In this document: positions 1 through 8,583 of the stretch, one piece after another
Layout of the letters: each line of letters opens with the position of its first letter
Numbering within the stretch: position 1 is the first letter of the stretch
DNA from: Lentibacillus persicus
GTDB taxonomy: Bacteria; Bacillota; Bacilli; Bacillales; Amphibacillaceae
Direction of reading: 5' to 3'
DNA length: 64,000 bases
NCBI RefSeq assembly: GCF_900112705.1
Contig: NZ_FOMR01000010.1
Coordinates: forward strand, 44,802-108,801
The notes under the pieces: generated by a model
What the model was told of the DNA's origin: nothing
The model's input: the letters and a program-made list of their open reading frames with translations, nothing else
Database searches by the model: none
Made by a program: the position numbers and the translations under genes

Positions 1-793
1 TTCCGGTGGCGTGGATACTGCTTGGGTTTTCCGGCAAGGTGAACGGCTTGGGACTTATTATTACGAAGAAGGCTATTCACTGAAACAAGCGAAAGTGATA
101 TATGACAGGGAGCATTCAGCGATCCACCAACTGCCGGAACTGCCACTTGATTGGCAATCCATTTATCGTGATGTGGACTTGCTTCATATTACAGGCATAA
201 CACCAGCACTTAGCAAACCGCTTAAAGACCTGACACTGGAAGCAGTGCAAGCGGCGAACGAATATGGTGTAAAAGTCAGCTTCGACTTCAATTTCCGCGG
301 TAAGCTTTGGACAGCCGATGAAGCTAAAGAGACATTCTTGGTTATTCTGACATATGCGGATATTTGTTTTGCCGGGTATAAAGATTTTATCCATCTTCTT
401 GGTGAGGATGGCCCTGAAACATTCAGTGAAACGCATTTGGCCAAGTTCTATGAAGATTACGCCAAGCAATATAACATAGACGTATTTGCATCGACTGATC
501 GCCAAGTTATGTCCGCTAGTCAAAATCGGTTGAGAGGTTTTATTTATCAGAATGGTCAATTTGTTCAATCAGAAACATTTTCGTTTGAGCTACTTGAGCG
601 GATTGGCGGCGGAGATGCATTTGCGGCCGGTATCTTACATGGATTACTGAAACAAATGGATCCGTCTGAAACGGTTGAATTCGGAACCGCATCAGGTGTT
701 CTGAAGCATATGGTCTATGGGGACCATAATCAGTATACCGAAACGGAAGTACAGGATTTCTTAAAGCATTATGATCAAGATGTCAGCAGGTAG
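1..793 (+). CDS. kdgK: PfkB-family sugar kinase, probable 2-keto-3-deoxygluconate kinase (5' partial)
   Basis: The frame is open to the left edge of the window, so the true start lies outside; roughly 60-70 N-terminal residues seem to be missing against the usual 310-340. The visible part is a ribokinase/PfkB fold, with the C-terminal signature RIGGGDAFAAG (about residue 200 of the visible part) that holds the catalytic Asp and the anion hole. The segment FDFNFRGKLW is typical of KDG kinases, which phosphorylate 2-keto-3-deoxygluconate with ATP in the cytoplasm, feeding the Entner-Doudoroff aldolase. The sugar specificity is inferred from overall resemblance; fructokinase or another PfkB kinase is the alternative. 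No aldolase is visible, but it could lie upstream of the window. Confidence 0.75.
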   Translation, partial: SGGVDTAWVFRQGERLGTYYYEEGYSLKQAKVIYDREHSAIHQLPELPLDWQSIYRDVDLLHITGITPALSKPLKDLTLEAVQAANEYGVKVSFDFNFRGKLWTADEAKETFLVILTYADICFAGYKDFIHLLGEDGPETFSETHLAKFYEDYAKQYNIDVFASTDRQVMSASQNRLRGFIYQNGQFVQSETFSFELLERIGGGDAFAAGILHGLLKQMDPSETVEFGTASGVLKHMVYGDHNQYTETEVQDFLKHYDQDVSR

Positions 794-860
794 AGAAGGT
801 CTGCTTGTCATTTAGTTTCTGTTATTTGTTTTCCTGCACTCTTTAGTTTAAAGCTAACGA

Positions 861-897
861 AAAAACTGCTGTTACAAGGTTCGTAACAGCAGTTTTT
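861..897. terminator. Bidirectional terminator between kdgK and the ABC operon
   Basis: Near-perfect inverted repeat AAAAACTGCTGTTAC / GTAACAGCAGTTTTT with a 7-nt loop. The A-run and T-run flanks suit termination of both convergent units. Confidence 0.9.
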
Positions 898-937
898 ATG
901 CTATCCTCGGAGACCACGTGTGTTTAGATGTTTAGCG

Positions 938-1951
938 CTACTCAACAAATGACGTATTCACAAACCCTTCAAAGTTGGGCTTTTCTTTCAGGAATTGCAG
1001 GTCGTGAGATGAATTTCCGAATTCCTGAATGACTTCGGGGTCTACATCATAAGTGAAATTGGTGCGCTTCCAGGCATTTTCCATAACGCTTTTTTCCAAT
1101 TGCTGATCGGTAATGTCCGCAATGCCTTCAATCGTAATGTCGATGGCTTCGTCAGGATTGTCGTTTATATATTGAACGGCTTCTTTATGTGCATCGACTA
1201 ATTTTTGGACCTGTTCACTATTGTTTTCGATCATGTCATCCGATGTCACCATCACAGCCGCCGGAAGCGTTTTTCCAAATGAAACCTCGCTGGTCGGAAT
1301 GACAACGTTGGCGTTCACTTCTTTTTCCATGACCGATGCCCATGGTTCAGGTGCTGTTGCAACGTCGACATCACCGTTTTCAAACATGGATTGATAGCGG
1401 GCAGGCTCGCCGGTAACATGCGTCATAGAACCGCCCACCCGTTCAGACGTGATGCCTTTTTCTTTCATATACGTTTCGAATTGTACATTATGCGTGCATC
1501 CAACGCGTGGTGAGATGAATGTTTTGCCTTCAACATCTTCCCATGATTTAATACCGCTCCCGTCGCGGGATACGATAACAGTGCCGCCGGTTGACGATGC
1601 GCCGATGATTTGTGCTTCAACCCCGGAAATGAAACTGTTCATGGCAGGACCCGGTCCGACAAGCCCACCTTGAATTTCACCGGCTGCCAGTGCTTTCATA
1701 AATGTGGCACCATCAGGAAAGGTTTGATAGTCGATATTAACATTTTCACCCAGATGGTCTTTATACATTTCTTTTTGCTTGGCAACCATAGCTGGTGCGT
1801 GGTTCAAGTTCGGGAAATAGCCAATGGTAACCGTTTCATTTTCGCTTTTCTCCCCACTGCCCCCATCACCTGAGGCCTTGCCGTTGCCGCCACCGCATGC
1901 AGCAAGCACCAAAATGATACTGATTGCAAAAAGCCCTGAAAATTTTTTCAA
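938..1951 (-). CDS. ABC transporter substrate-binding lipoprotein, SsuA/TauA/NMT1-like
   Basis: Extracytoplasmic solute receptor of a nitrate/sulfonate/taurine-class importer. A lipoprotein signal peptide is visible: a short basic start, a hydrophobic stretch and lipobox LAAC with the lipidated Cys near residue 19. The NMT1/THI5-like body follows (GYFPNLNHAPAMVAKQK, a LVGPGPA segment, then PEPWASVM). The TTG at 1951 is preferred over the upstream TTG at 1978 because an AAAGGGGA ribosome binding site sits 8 nt before it. It is the last gene of a minus-strand operon ATPase-permease-receptor. The ligand cannot be read from sequence: aliphatic sulfonates, taurine or a thiamine precursor are all possible, and no sulfonate monooxygenase lies nearby. 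Confidence 0.88.
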   Translation of the reverse strand: MKKFSGLFAISIILVLAACGGGNGKASGDGGSGEKSENETVTIGYFPNLNHAPAMVAKQKEMYKDHLGENVNIDYQTFPDGATFMKALAAGEIQGGLVGPGPAMNSFISGVEAQIIGASSTGGTVIVSRDGSGIKSWEDVEGKTFISPRVGCTHNVQFETYMKEKGITSERVGGSMTHVTGEPARYQSMFENGDVDVATAPEPWASVMEKEVNANVVIPTSEVSFGKTLPAAVMVTSDDMIENNSEQVQKLVDAHKEAVQYINDNPDEAIDITIEGIADITDQQLEKSVMENAWKRTNFTYDVDPEVIQEFGNSSHDLQFLKEKPNFEGFVNTSFVE

Positions 1952-1998
1952 CTTGAAAATCCCCTTTCTTTTTCTCAAATAATTGTATTGTTAAGCCG

Positions 1999-2760
1999 CT
2001 AAGCTGCTTCCTCCATCCCCCAGCGTTTGAGTACTTTATTTTCAATGCGCTGGAATACGAGCTGGTCGACAATTGAACCAATGACGCCAATAATAATGAT
2101 AATCCCAATGACAAGGCTCATGTTATTAAAATCAGACGCATAGCTGAGCGTATAACCGAGTCCGGGGCCTGTGCTCAGCATTTCCCCGGCCATGAGGGCG
2201 CGCCAGCTGAATGCCCAGGCCAGCCGAACACCGGTCACTGCGTGTGGGATGGAAGCGGGCACAACGACCTTGAAAAATAAATCCACACCTTTGGATCCCA
2301 TTGTACGCGCTGCTTTCAAATACATAGGCGCCACATTTTTGATGCCAATGCGCATGTTCATCGTCATGACAAATGTACCGCCGATAATCACAACAAAGAT
2401 AATGGACGCTTCAGTGAAGCCGAACCAGATAATCGCAAGCGGCACCCAAACAATACTTGGGACGCTTTGCAGCGCTAAAATCATTGTGCCAAGCGTTTCA
2501 TCTGCCGTTTTAACTTTAGCAAGAAGCACACCAAGCAGTGTTCCAATCACAAGCGAAATAGAAAGCCCGATAAAAAGATGCCGGAAACTGGCGATAATAT
2601 CATAGACCAGTGTCATGTCGGCAAAACCCGCGTAGATTGTTTGGGCAACGGTCAGTGGACTTGGAATCATTGATTCGGGCCAAATCCCCAGCAGATAGAT
2701 CCCGTGCCAGATTAATAGAAGAGCCGCGAAAAATAGGATGCGTTTAATGATTACCGGCAT
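1999..2760 (-). CDS. ABC transporter permease, SsuC/TauC/ThiX-like
   Basis: Integral membrane subunit with about six hydrophobic segments and a BPD_transp_1 core; the EAA-type loop that contacts the ATPase is visible around AARTMGSKGVDLFFKVVVPAS. At 253 residues it has the family's usual length. The ATG is preceded by GAGGAG. Its start overlaps the end of the ATPase gene by 17 nt, and 47 nt separate it from the receptor gene, so the three are co-transcribed. It forms the transmembrane channel; specificity comes from the lipoprotein. Confidence 0.9.
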   Translation of the reverse strand: MPVIIKRILFFAALLLIWHGIYLLGIWPESMIPSPLTVAQTIYAGFADMTLVYDIIASFRHLFIGLSISLVIGTLLGVLLAKVKTADETLGTMILALQSVPSIVWVPLAIIWFGFTEASIIFVVIIGGTFVMTMNMRIGIKNVAPMYLKAARTMGSKGVDLFFKVVVPASIPHAVTGVRLAWAFSWRALMAGEMLSTGPGLGYTLSYASDFNNMSLVIGIIIIIGVIGSIVDQLVFQRIENKVLKRWGMEEAA

Positions 2761-3526
2761 ATTGCAACTCCTCTTTCATGACGTTTTCAATTTCAGTTTT
2801 CAAAATAGCCATGACGTCCTCTTCAAGTTTGGCCATATCCTGTTGCTGCCTTGGCCGCTCAATATCAACTTTGAAGTCTGAAATGATTGAGCCTGGCCGC
2901 GCACTCATGATAATGATGCGATCTGACAGTTTAATCGCTTCGCGGATGCTGTGTGTGACAAAAACGATTGTTTTCTTGGTCTCGAGCCATATGCGCTCGA
3001 CCTCTTCCTGCAGAACAAGCCGTGTTTGTTCGTCCAACGCTCCAAATGGTTCATCCATCAGGAGAAGTCCTGAGTCCATTGCGAGTGCCCTGGCAATTGC
3101 TACACGCTGCTGCATACCGCCGGAAAGTTCATGCGGGTGATTTTCGGCAAACTGACTGAGGTGGACCATTTTCAAGTATGCCGCAGCCGCCTGCTCCTGT
3201 TCGTGTTTGCGCATTTTTTTCCGTAATGGAAAGGTCACGTTTTCTTTTACAGACATCCACGGAAACAATGCAGGTTCCTGAAATACCATGCTCTTATCAG
3301 GCCCCGGTTCAGTGATTTCTTTACTGTCCAGGCTGACCGCACCCGATGATGGTTTAGTCAGACCGGCAATGATGGACAGTAATGTTGATTTGCCGCAGCC
3401 GGATGGACCCAATAATGAAATAAATTCTCCTTCTTTGATTTCCAGGTTAATATCTTTCAACGCCTGAAGCGACTGTTCATCGTTTCGCTGGAATGATTTG
3501 GAGATGTTGCTGATGTCAAGGTACAT
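2744..3526 (-). CDS. ABC transporter ATP-binding protein, SsuB/TauB-like
   Basis: Cytoplasmic ATPase of the importer. Motifs in order: Walker A GPSGCGKST (about residues 40-48), Q-loop VFQEPALFPW (about 81-90), ABC signature LSGGMQQR (about 134), Walker B LLLMDEP (about 154-160) and the switch histidine in FVTHSIREA. The 260-residue length and the IREAIKLSDRIIIMSARPG segment are typical of the nitrate/sulfonate/taurine subfamily. It is the first gene of the operon. The 5' region up to 3690 shows no recognisable thiamine, S-box or other riboswitch. Confidence 0.92.
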   Translation of the reverse strand: MYLDISNISKSFQRNDEQSLQALKDINLEIKEGEFISLLGPSGCGKSTLLSIIAGLTKPSSGAVSLDSKEITEPGPDKSMVFQEPALFPWMSVKENVTFPLRKKMRKHEQEQAAAAYLKMVHLSQFAENHPHELSGGMQQRVAIARALAMDSGLLLMDEPFGALDEQTRLVLQEEVERIWLETKKTIVFVTHSIREAIKLSDRIIIMSARPGSIISDFKVDIERPRQQQDMAKLEEDVMAILKTEIENVMKEELQYAGNH

Positions 3527-3691
3527 AGCGTGTCTTTACTCCTCTCCATTTAAAACTTATTAATTTTATCGGAAATGTGTGTTTTAAGCATTTTACCATG
3601 GATTTATATATTTTCCAATAGAAAGCTCGTCTCAAATTGCGTTATTTAAAAAAATGGGCATATGTGGAGAGGGAGACGACCGTTGCCATTA

Positions 3692-3734
3692 AAAAAAGAC
3701 CGACGCTCGAAAGTTTCTTTCGCGTCAGTCTTTA
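3692..3734 (-). terminator. Terminator of the dipeptidase gene
   Basis: On the minus strand a stem AAGACTGACGC / GCGTCGGTCTT is followed by a seven-T run. It ends the M19 dipeptidase transcript. Confidence 0.8.
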
Positions 3735-3747
3735 TACGTACCCGCAA

Positions 3748-4794
3748 TTATTTCCACGTGTCTTCCAAAACCCGCACCCAATTGCTGTATGTGATTTTTT
3801 CCAACGCATCATCGTGAAAACCGTGAGCTTTTAGCCGGTCGATCAGTTTCGGCAGACCTGTGACATCTTTTAAAGCGTCGGGGATGTTGGTGCCATCAAA
3901 ATCAGAGCCTAACGCAACATGATCAACACCGAATTTTTCAGCGATGTAGGCCACGTGCCGGACGATTTGCTCAAGTGATATGTCGGTTCCAAGGCCGCCG
4001 TCTTCGCGCAGCATGTTGACTGCATAGTTAATGCCGACAACCCCATTTGACTCGGCGATGGCTTTGAGCTGTTTATCGGTCAGATTCCTTGCAATCGGGC
4101 TGATGGAATGGACGTTGGAATGGGTGGCAACAAGTGGTGCATCTGTAATGGAAGCAACATCCCAAAAACCTTTTTCATTAAGATGGGTGGTATCGATCAT
4201 AACACCAAGTTGATTACATTCACGGACGAGTGCTTTTCCTTCATCAGTGAGCCCCGGGCCTGTATCGGGAGAGGAAGGGTACCGGAATGGGACGCCTTCT
4301 CCGTAAATGTTCGGCCGGCTCCAGACGATACCGAGGGATCTAAGCCCTGCCTGGTAGAGTACATGAAGTGCATCAAAATCAGGATCAATCGCTTCAGCGC
4401 CTTCAATATGAAAAATCGCAGCTGTCACGTCATTTTGGAGGCAGTCCTTTAATTCATCGGCTGTTCTGACGACTTTGAGCTGCCCGTCTGATTCAGCTTC
4501 AAGTCTGAACAATCGGGCAGCCAGTGTATTCGTGTATGCCAAGGCCTGCTCCTGGCTTATAGGCGGCGGCAGCGGCACGTCATAGCCATCTTTGGTAATG
4601 TGATCTGCCGGCCCGTCATTGTCGTCTTCATTAGGGGTGAAAACGGCGAAAAATCCGCCGCCGAAACTGCTTTTCTGTGCGCGGGGGAGATCAATATGAC
4701 CAGCAGGACTTTCAGTGAAAAAAGACGGGGCATCGGTTGCTTGGAGTCTTAAAAGGGTGTCATTATGGCCATCAAAAATTGGATAGTTTGTCAT
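3748..4794 (-). CDS. Membrane dipeptidase (renal dipeptidase family, peptidase M19)
   Basis: Zn-dependent dipeptidase of the amidohydrolase fold, hydrolysing dipeptides, often those with a C-terminal D-residue. Metal ligands are visible in FDGHNDT at the N-terminus (His10, Asp12), the bridging Glu in IEGAEAI, histidines in VATHSNVH and the late ALGSDFDG motif. Length (348 residues) is usual for bacterial M19. The ATG at 4794 is chosen over an upstream in-frame ATG (4815) because AAAGGAG lies 7 nt before it. There is no signal peptide, so despite the family name the protein is probably cytoplasmic. It stands alone, divergent from the antiporter across the repeat region. Confidence 0.9.
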   Translation of the reverse strand: MTNYPIFDGHNDTLLRLQATDAPSFFTESPAGHIDLPRAQKSSFGGGFFAVFTPNEDDNDGPADHITKDGYDVPLPPPISQEQALAYTNTLAARLFRLEAESDGQLKVVRTADELKDCLQNDVTAAIFHIEGAEAIDPDFDALHVLYQAGLRSLGIVWSRPNIYGEGVPFRYPSSPDTGPGLTDEGKALVRECNQLGVMIDTTHLNEKGFWDVASITDAPLVATHSNVHSISPIARNLTDKQLKAIAESNGVVGINYAVNMLREDGGLGTDISLEQIVRHVAYIAEKFGVDHVALGSDFDGTNIPDALKDVTGLPKLIDRLKAHGFHDDALEKITYSNWVRVLEDTWK

Positions 4795-4861
4795 CAAATC
4801 GCTCCTTTTCGTCATGTAATGGTATCATATCATACATGCCGGGTGAGGCGGAGAGCTGTAT

Positions 4862-5022
4862 CGATATTTCGGTTGACATAGTAGGATTTCGCGTGGTGTG
4901 GCGGCGATATCGGTTGGTTACAGCGGAATTTCGCGTGGTGCAGGCCAGATTTCGATTAGTCAACCGATGATCTCGCTTGGTCCCGGGCTAAATTCGGTTG
5001 GTGTCAGTAAAATATCGCGTGG
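4862..5022. repeat. Degenerate 21-bp phased tandem repeat (eight units)
   Basis: Eight units share a core of the form (T/A)(T/A)TCG(C/G)(G/T)TGG, with the core C at 4870, 4890, 4911, 4932, 4953, 4974, 4995 and 5016, so the period is 21 bp throughout except for one 20-bp step. Units roughly alternate between TTTCGGTTG-like and TTTCGCGTGG-like cores. The tract fills most of the gap between two divergent genes. It codes for nothing convincing. Confidence 0.8.
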
Positions 5023-5156
5023 TTTTAATAAAAATGGAAACAGTCAATACATAAAGCGTGAATCAATTGGCGGGAGATGGCATTTGCTTTAAAATGAGCA
5101 TATTGGGGAAGATTAAGTTATGGATCTGCGTCAGCAAGATTAAGGAGTTTTTTACA

Positions 5157-6149
5157 TTGGTATTTATCTGGTTTTTATTAGCAGCTGCACTTACAGTCTA
5201 TACAGCGCGCAAACTATCTGTTTATGCAGATGTGATTAGTGAAAAGACAGCAATGGGCGGGATGATTGTCGGGACAATTCTCCTGGCTGGGGCGACATCC
5301 TTGCCGGAGGTGACGACGAGTTTTTCGGCTGTCATTATTGATAATATTGATATAGCGGTCGGAAATATGCTCGGTTCGAATCTATTTAATGTGTTCATTC
5401 TTGCTGCATTTGATCTCTATTACCGACGACACAGGCTGTTTCATCTGGCAAGCAGCAATCATAAATATACCGCATTTCTTGGGTTGTTCTTGATGATTTT
5501 AGTATCAGTCGCACTGATTGCGGGAATCGATTACACGGTGGTTGGAATCGGTCTGGATGCATTGATCATAATGTTGACCTATATCATTGGGATGGCTGTA
5601 ATCAGCCGTATGCCCTCACCGGAGATCACTGAACATGAGGCAGGACAATCAGAACCAAAACCCGCAAATAAGAAAGACATTTCAGCCAAGCATGCGATAG
5701 TCGGTTTTATTATTGCAGCCATCTTCATACTCGGTGCCGGGACGCTGCTCTCGATAACAGGTGATAAAATTGCAGTTGTAACAGGCATGGGCTCCAGTTT
5801 TGTCGGGAGTTTTTTGATTGCAGCAACGACCTCGCTTCCTGAGGGCGTCTCTGTTTTATCAGCATTACGTTTAAAAAACGTCAATTTAGCAGTTGGTGCG
5901 ATTCTTGGCAGCAATATGCTGAATATGTTTATCCTGGCAGCATCTGATGTGGTTTACCAAAAAGGGTCGATTTTTTCTGATGGTTCTTCGTCGCATTTGC
6001 TGACAGCTATTGGTGGTTCACTGCTTGTTGTTGTTATTATATGGGCGTTTATGCGAAAACGTTCACCATCGCTTTGGAGTTACAGTGTGCCGTCGATTTT
6101 AACGGTCCTTGGCTATTTTGTTGTACAGTATCTCGTGTTTTACAGTTGA
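5157..6149 (+). CDS. Sodium/calcium exchanger-family cation antiporter
   Basis: Membrane antiporter of the Ca2+:cation antiporter superfamily (YrbG-type). The family's two inverted repeats are visible: first GATSLPEVTTSFSAVI with GNMLGSNLFNV, second ATTSLPEGVSVLSAL with GAILGSNMLNM, each with the conserved acidic residue needed for cation binding. About ten hydrophobic segments; a polar linker (residues about 155-185) separates the halves. The TTG at 5157 is preferred over the earlier in-frame GTG because AAGGAG ends 9 nt before it and translation then begins directly with a membrane helix. Likely role: Na+ or Ca2+ extrusion. Transported ions are inferred from the family. Confidence 0.88.
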   Translation: MVFIWFLLAAALTVYTARKLSVYADVISEKTAMGGMIVGTILLAGATSLPEVTTSFSAVIIDNIDIAVGNMLGSNLFNVFILAAFDLYYRRHRLFHLASSNHKYTAFLGLFLMILVSVALIAGIDYTVVGIGLDALIIMLTYIIGMAVISRMPSPEITEHEAGQSEPKPANKKDISAKHAIVGFIIAAIFILGAGTLLSITGDKIAVVTGMGSSFVGSFLIAATTSLPEGVSVLSALRLKNVNLAVGAILGSNMLNMFILAASDVVYQKGSIFSDGSSSHLLTAIGGSLLVVVIIWAFMRKRSPSLWSYSVPSILTVLGYFVVQYLVFYS

Positions 6150-6267
6150 GAGGTTACTGGGAGGTGTGGATAAGCAGGTCTAAGGTTTAGCGGGCATTGT
6201 TCAGGGAAAAAGTAAATAGCATCATCATCTGGACATAAAGCGTTTAGGCGAAAGGAGATGAAAGCAT

Positions 6268-6984
6268 ATGGCAGAGCAAAAAGTTAAATTGCTTAAAAAG
6301 GAAGAAATTGCAAAAGACACAATGGCGTTTCATTGGGAAGTGCCGGAGGGGTTTGAGTTTAAAGCCGGCCAATTCGGTGATTTCACCTTAATTAATCCGA
6401 GCGAAACCGATGACAAAGGAAATAGCCGAGAGTTTTCCTTTGTGCATGCCCCTTCCGAAAACGCATTAACGACAGCCACAAGAATACGGGATACAGCTTT
6501 TAAACGGGAGCTGAGCAATTTGGCAGAAGGAGAAGTTGTGAATTTTGAAGGACCGATCGGTGATTTCAAATTGCATAAAACTGAATCAACACCAGCTGTC
6601 TTCTTAATTGGCGGCATTGGCGTCACAGCTATTCGAAGTATGATCGCTGAAGCTACAAAACAACAAACGAACCATCATATGACACTTCTCCATTCCAATA
6701 GCAGACCGGAGGATGCTCCGTTTCAGGATGACTTTAAAAAATTTGAAGAACAAAATAAAAATTTCAAGTTCGTTCCTGTTATGACACAAGTTGATTCAGC
6801 TGAATGGAAGGGCGAAACCGGCCATATTGATGAAGACATGCTGAAGCGTTATGTTTCAGATGTGAACGAACCGATTTATTATCTTTCAGGCCCAGGCGGC
6901 ATGGTCAATGCGATGTATGACATGCTAGTGGAAGCTGGCGTGAACGAGGACAATATTCGGGCAGAGGAATTTTACGGCTATTAA
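6268..6984 (+). CDS. FNR-like FAD/NAD(P)H oxidoreductase
   Basis: Ferredoxin-NADP reductase fold without a fused ferredoxin or globin domain (238 residues). The FAD-binding half carries the REFSFVHAP motif; the nucleotide half carries LIGGIGVTAIRSM and the SGPGGMV motif, ending in EEFYGY as in short flavodoxin/ferredoxin reductases. It probably passes electrons between NAD(P)H and a small carrier. A flavodoxin gene lies only 1.2 kb downstream, a plausible partner, though it is on the other strand. RBS AAAGGAG is well placed. The electron acceptor is inferred. Confidence 0.82.
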   Translation: MAEQKVKLLKKEEIAKDTMAFHWEVPEGFEFKAGQFGDFTLINPSETDDKGNSREFSFVHAPSENALTTATRIRDTAFKRELSNLAEGEVVNFEGPIGDFKLHKTESTPAVFLIGGIGVTAIRSMIAEATKQQTNHHMTLLHSNSRPEDAPFQDDFKKFEEQNKNFKFVPVMTQVDSAEWKGETGHIDEDMLKRYVSDVNEPIYYLSGPGGMVNAMYDMLVEAGVNEDNIRAEEFYGY

Positions 6985-7000
6985 TAATGATTCAATCCAA

Positions 7001-7040
7001 AAAAACTGTCATGGTACACGCTACCGTGACAGTTTTTTTT
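7001..7040 (+). terminator. Rho-independent terminator after the FNR-like gene
   Basis: Stem AACTGTCATGGTA / TACCGTGACAGTT followed by a run of eight T residues. Confidence 0.92.
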
Positions 7041-7101
7041 CGTACTGAAGAAACTGGAGATAGTATAATGTATAATAGGAGTTAAAAGGAGGGCAGTGAA
7101 T

Positions 7102-7986
7102 TTGAATAAAAAGACATTTATCTTTGCGTTCATAACAATTATTATTTGGGGGTCCACTTTCGCTGCCATCCGGGCAAGTCTTCATGGCGGTTACAGTTCC
7201 GGGCATTTAGTACTGACGCGGTTTTTAATCGCATCAGGTGCTTTTGCACTTTATGCTTTATTGCCGGGAACGAAATTCGGGATGCCGAAAAAAGAAGATC
7301 TTATTAAAATACTAGTCCTCGGATGGGTCGGCATTACCGTTTATCATACCGGTATTACCTTCGGCGAGCAGACAGTCGGAGCCGGTGCGACTGCTATGAT
7401 TGTTGCATCAGCACCGATATTCACGGCAATTATTGCAATTTTTGCATTAAATGAATATCCGAGCTTCTTCGGATGGATCGGGCTTGGCGTTGGGTTTATC
7501 GGGATTTTCCTGATTACACTTGGTACAGCTGGGTCAGGCTTCACTATGACGTCGGGAGCGGTGCTGATCGTTATCGCAACGATTGCCACTTCAATCTTTT
7601 TTGTGTTTCAAAAAACATTGCTGCCAAAGTACCGGCCGGTTGAATTGACCGCCTATTTCACTTGGGCGGGGACGCTTCCGCTCTTATTATTTTCACCCGG
7701 GCTTCTTCAGACAATAGAGGGCGCAACGCTTGAAGCTCATTTAGCGGCGGTGTATGTCGGTATTTTTCCCGCAGCAATTGCTTATGTACTGTGGGCCATT
7801 GCGCTTTCGTCAGGGAGAGTGGGGGCAGTAACAAGCTTAATGTACATCGAGCCGGTGTTTGCGATTATTGTGGCTTGGATTTGGCTTAGAGAACTGCCAA
7901 GTATGCTTTCAGTAATAGGTGGGACGATTGCCATTTCCAGTGTCTTTTTGGTAAATATTTTTGAACGCAAACGCCGGGCACAATAA
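7102..7986 (+). CDS. EamA-family (drug/metabolite) transporter
   Basis: Ten-helix DMT-superfamily permease made of two EamA repeats; the first begins IIWGSTFAAIRAS, the second lies around residues 150-290 (TIATSIFFVFQKTLL and VTSLMYIEPVFAIIVAW). Such proteins export amino acids, nucleosides or other metabolites; the substrate is not readable. Start choice: TTG at 7102 lies 8 nt after AAAGGAGGG, whereas the GTG at 7096 is only 2 nt from it. It is monocistronic, bounded by terminators on both sides. Confidence 0.88.
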   Translation: MNKKTFIFAFITIIIWGSTFAAIRASLHGGYSSGHLVLTRFLIASGAFALYALLPGTKFGMPKKEDLIKILVLGWVGITVYHTGITFGEQTVGAGATAMIVASAPIFTAIIAIFALNEYPSFFGWIGLGVGFIGIFLITLGTAGSGFTMTSGAVLIVIATIATSIFFVFQKTLLPKYRPVELTAYFTWAGTLPLLLFSPGLLQTIEGATLEAHLAAVYVGIFPAAIAYVLWAIALSSGRVGAVTSLMYIEPVFAIIVAWIWLRELPSMLSVIGGTIAISSVFLVNIFERKRRAQ

Positions 7987-7995
7987 CAAATCACA

Positions 7996-8031
7996 AAAAA
8001 ACGCGAAATCCCTGGAAGGATTCCGCGTTTT
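7996..8031. terminator. Bidirectional terminator between the EamA and flavodoxin genes
   Basis: Stem AAAACGCG..ATCC / GGAT..CGCGTTTT with A-run and T-run flanks, placed between two convergent genes. Confidence 0.88.
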
Positions 8032-8035
8032 GTAT

Positions 8036-8479
8036 TTACTTAAGATTGATGACCGCATCTGCAAAAGCGGTGCCATGTTCAATATCTTTATCATCCGGTT
8101 CCAGTTCGAATTTGAACTTTTCTTCATGCACGGTGGCGCCGCGTTCTTTTGCTTTCGCTGTCAGCGTATCAATTGCCGGCCCATATATATCATAATAGGC
8201 GTCACACGAACCGAAAACGCCAACTGTTTTTCCGGTTAAATCAACATCATCTAAATCGAAGTAGAAATCTTCCACTTCAAACGGAATATCATCGTCCCAT
8301 GAATAAGACCCAAACAGGATGCTGTCAAACTCTTCCAGACGTGCTGGCTCGATCGGGTCGAGATCGAATGATTTGTGCTCTACCTCATGGCCGTTTGCCT
8401 TCAAATGTTCGGTCATTTCCTCCGCCATGATTTCAGTGCTGCCTGTCAGACTTGCGTATAATACTAAGACTTTTGCCAT
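8036..8479 (-). CDS. Flavodoxin
   Basis: Short-chain flavodoxin of 147 residues. The FMN phosphate loop SLTGST is at residues 10-15; SYSWDDD and SCDAYYD mark the isoalloxazine-binding loops. It is strongly acidic, as expected for an electron carrier and also for salt-adapted proteins. It replaces ferredoxin as an electron donor, typically when iron is scarce. A consensus-like promoter with an overlapping Fur-box-like site lies upstream, in line with the Fur-regulated ykuNOP flavodoxins of Bacillus subtilis. RBS AAGGAG. The FNR-like gene at 6268 is a possible reductase partner. Confidence 0.93.
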   Translation of the reverse strand: MAKVLVLYASLTGSTEIMAEEMTEHLKANGHEVEHKSFDLDPIEPARLEEFDSILFGSYSWDDDIPFEVEDFYFDLDDVDLTGKTVGVFGSCDAYYDIYGPAIDTLTAKAKERGATVHEEKFKFELEPDDKDIEHGTAFADAVINLK

Positions 8480-8515
8480 GTCCTATCATCTCCTTGTACT
8501 TGCTAGCCTTCGTAT

Positions 8516-8545
8516 ATTATACATTCTGATGAGAATTGGTTTCAA
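8516..8545 (-). promoter_or_regulatory. Flavodoxin promoter overlapped by a Fur-box-like site
   Basis: On the minus strand TTGAAA (8545-8540) and TATAAT (8521-8516) are 18 nt apart. The 15-mer at 8530-8544, TGAAACCAATTCTCA on that strand, matches 10 of 14 defined positions of the Bacillus 7-1-7 Fur box and covers the -35 and spacer. Fur control is inference. Confidence 0.5.
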
Positions 8546-8583
8546 TTAAAACATGACATCTTTATGAAAGTTAAATGGAAAAC

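Noticed and set aside
3527..3690. Possible thiamine or S-box riboswitch ahead of the ABC operon
   Set aside because: None of the conserved riboswitch core motifs could be found.
4862..5022. CRISPR array
   Set aside because: The repeat cores are degenerate and there are no distinct 30-40 bp spacers or cas genes.
4898..5092. Short open frame with repeated ISRG-like residues
   Set aside because: It is simply the 21-bp repeat read as codons (21 is a multiple of 3).
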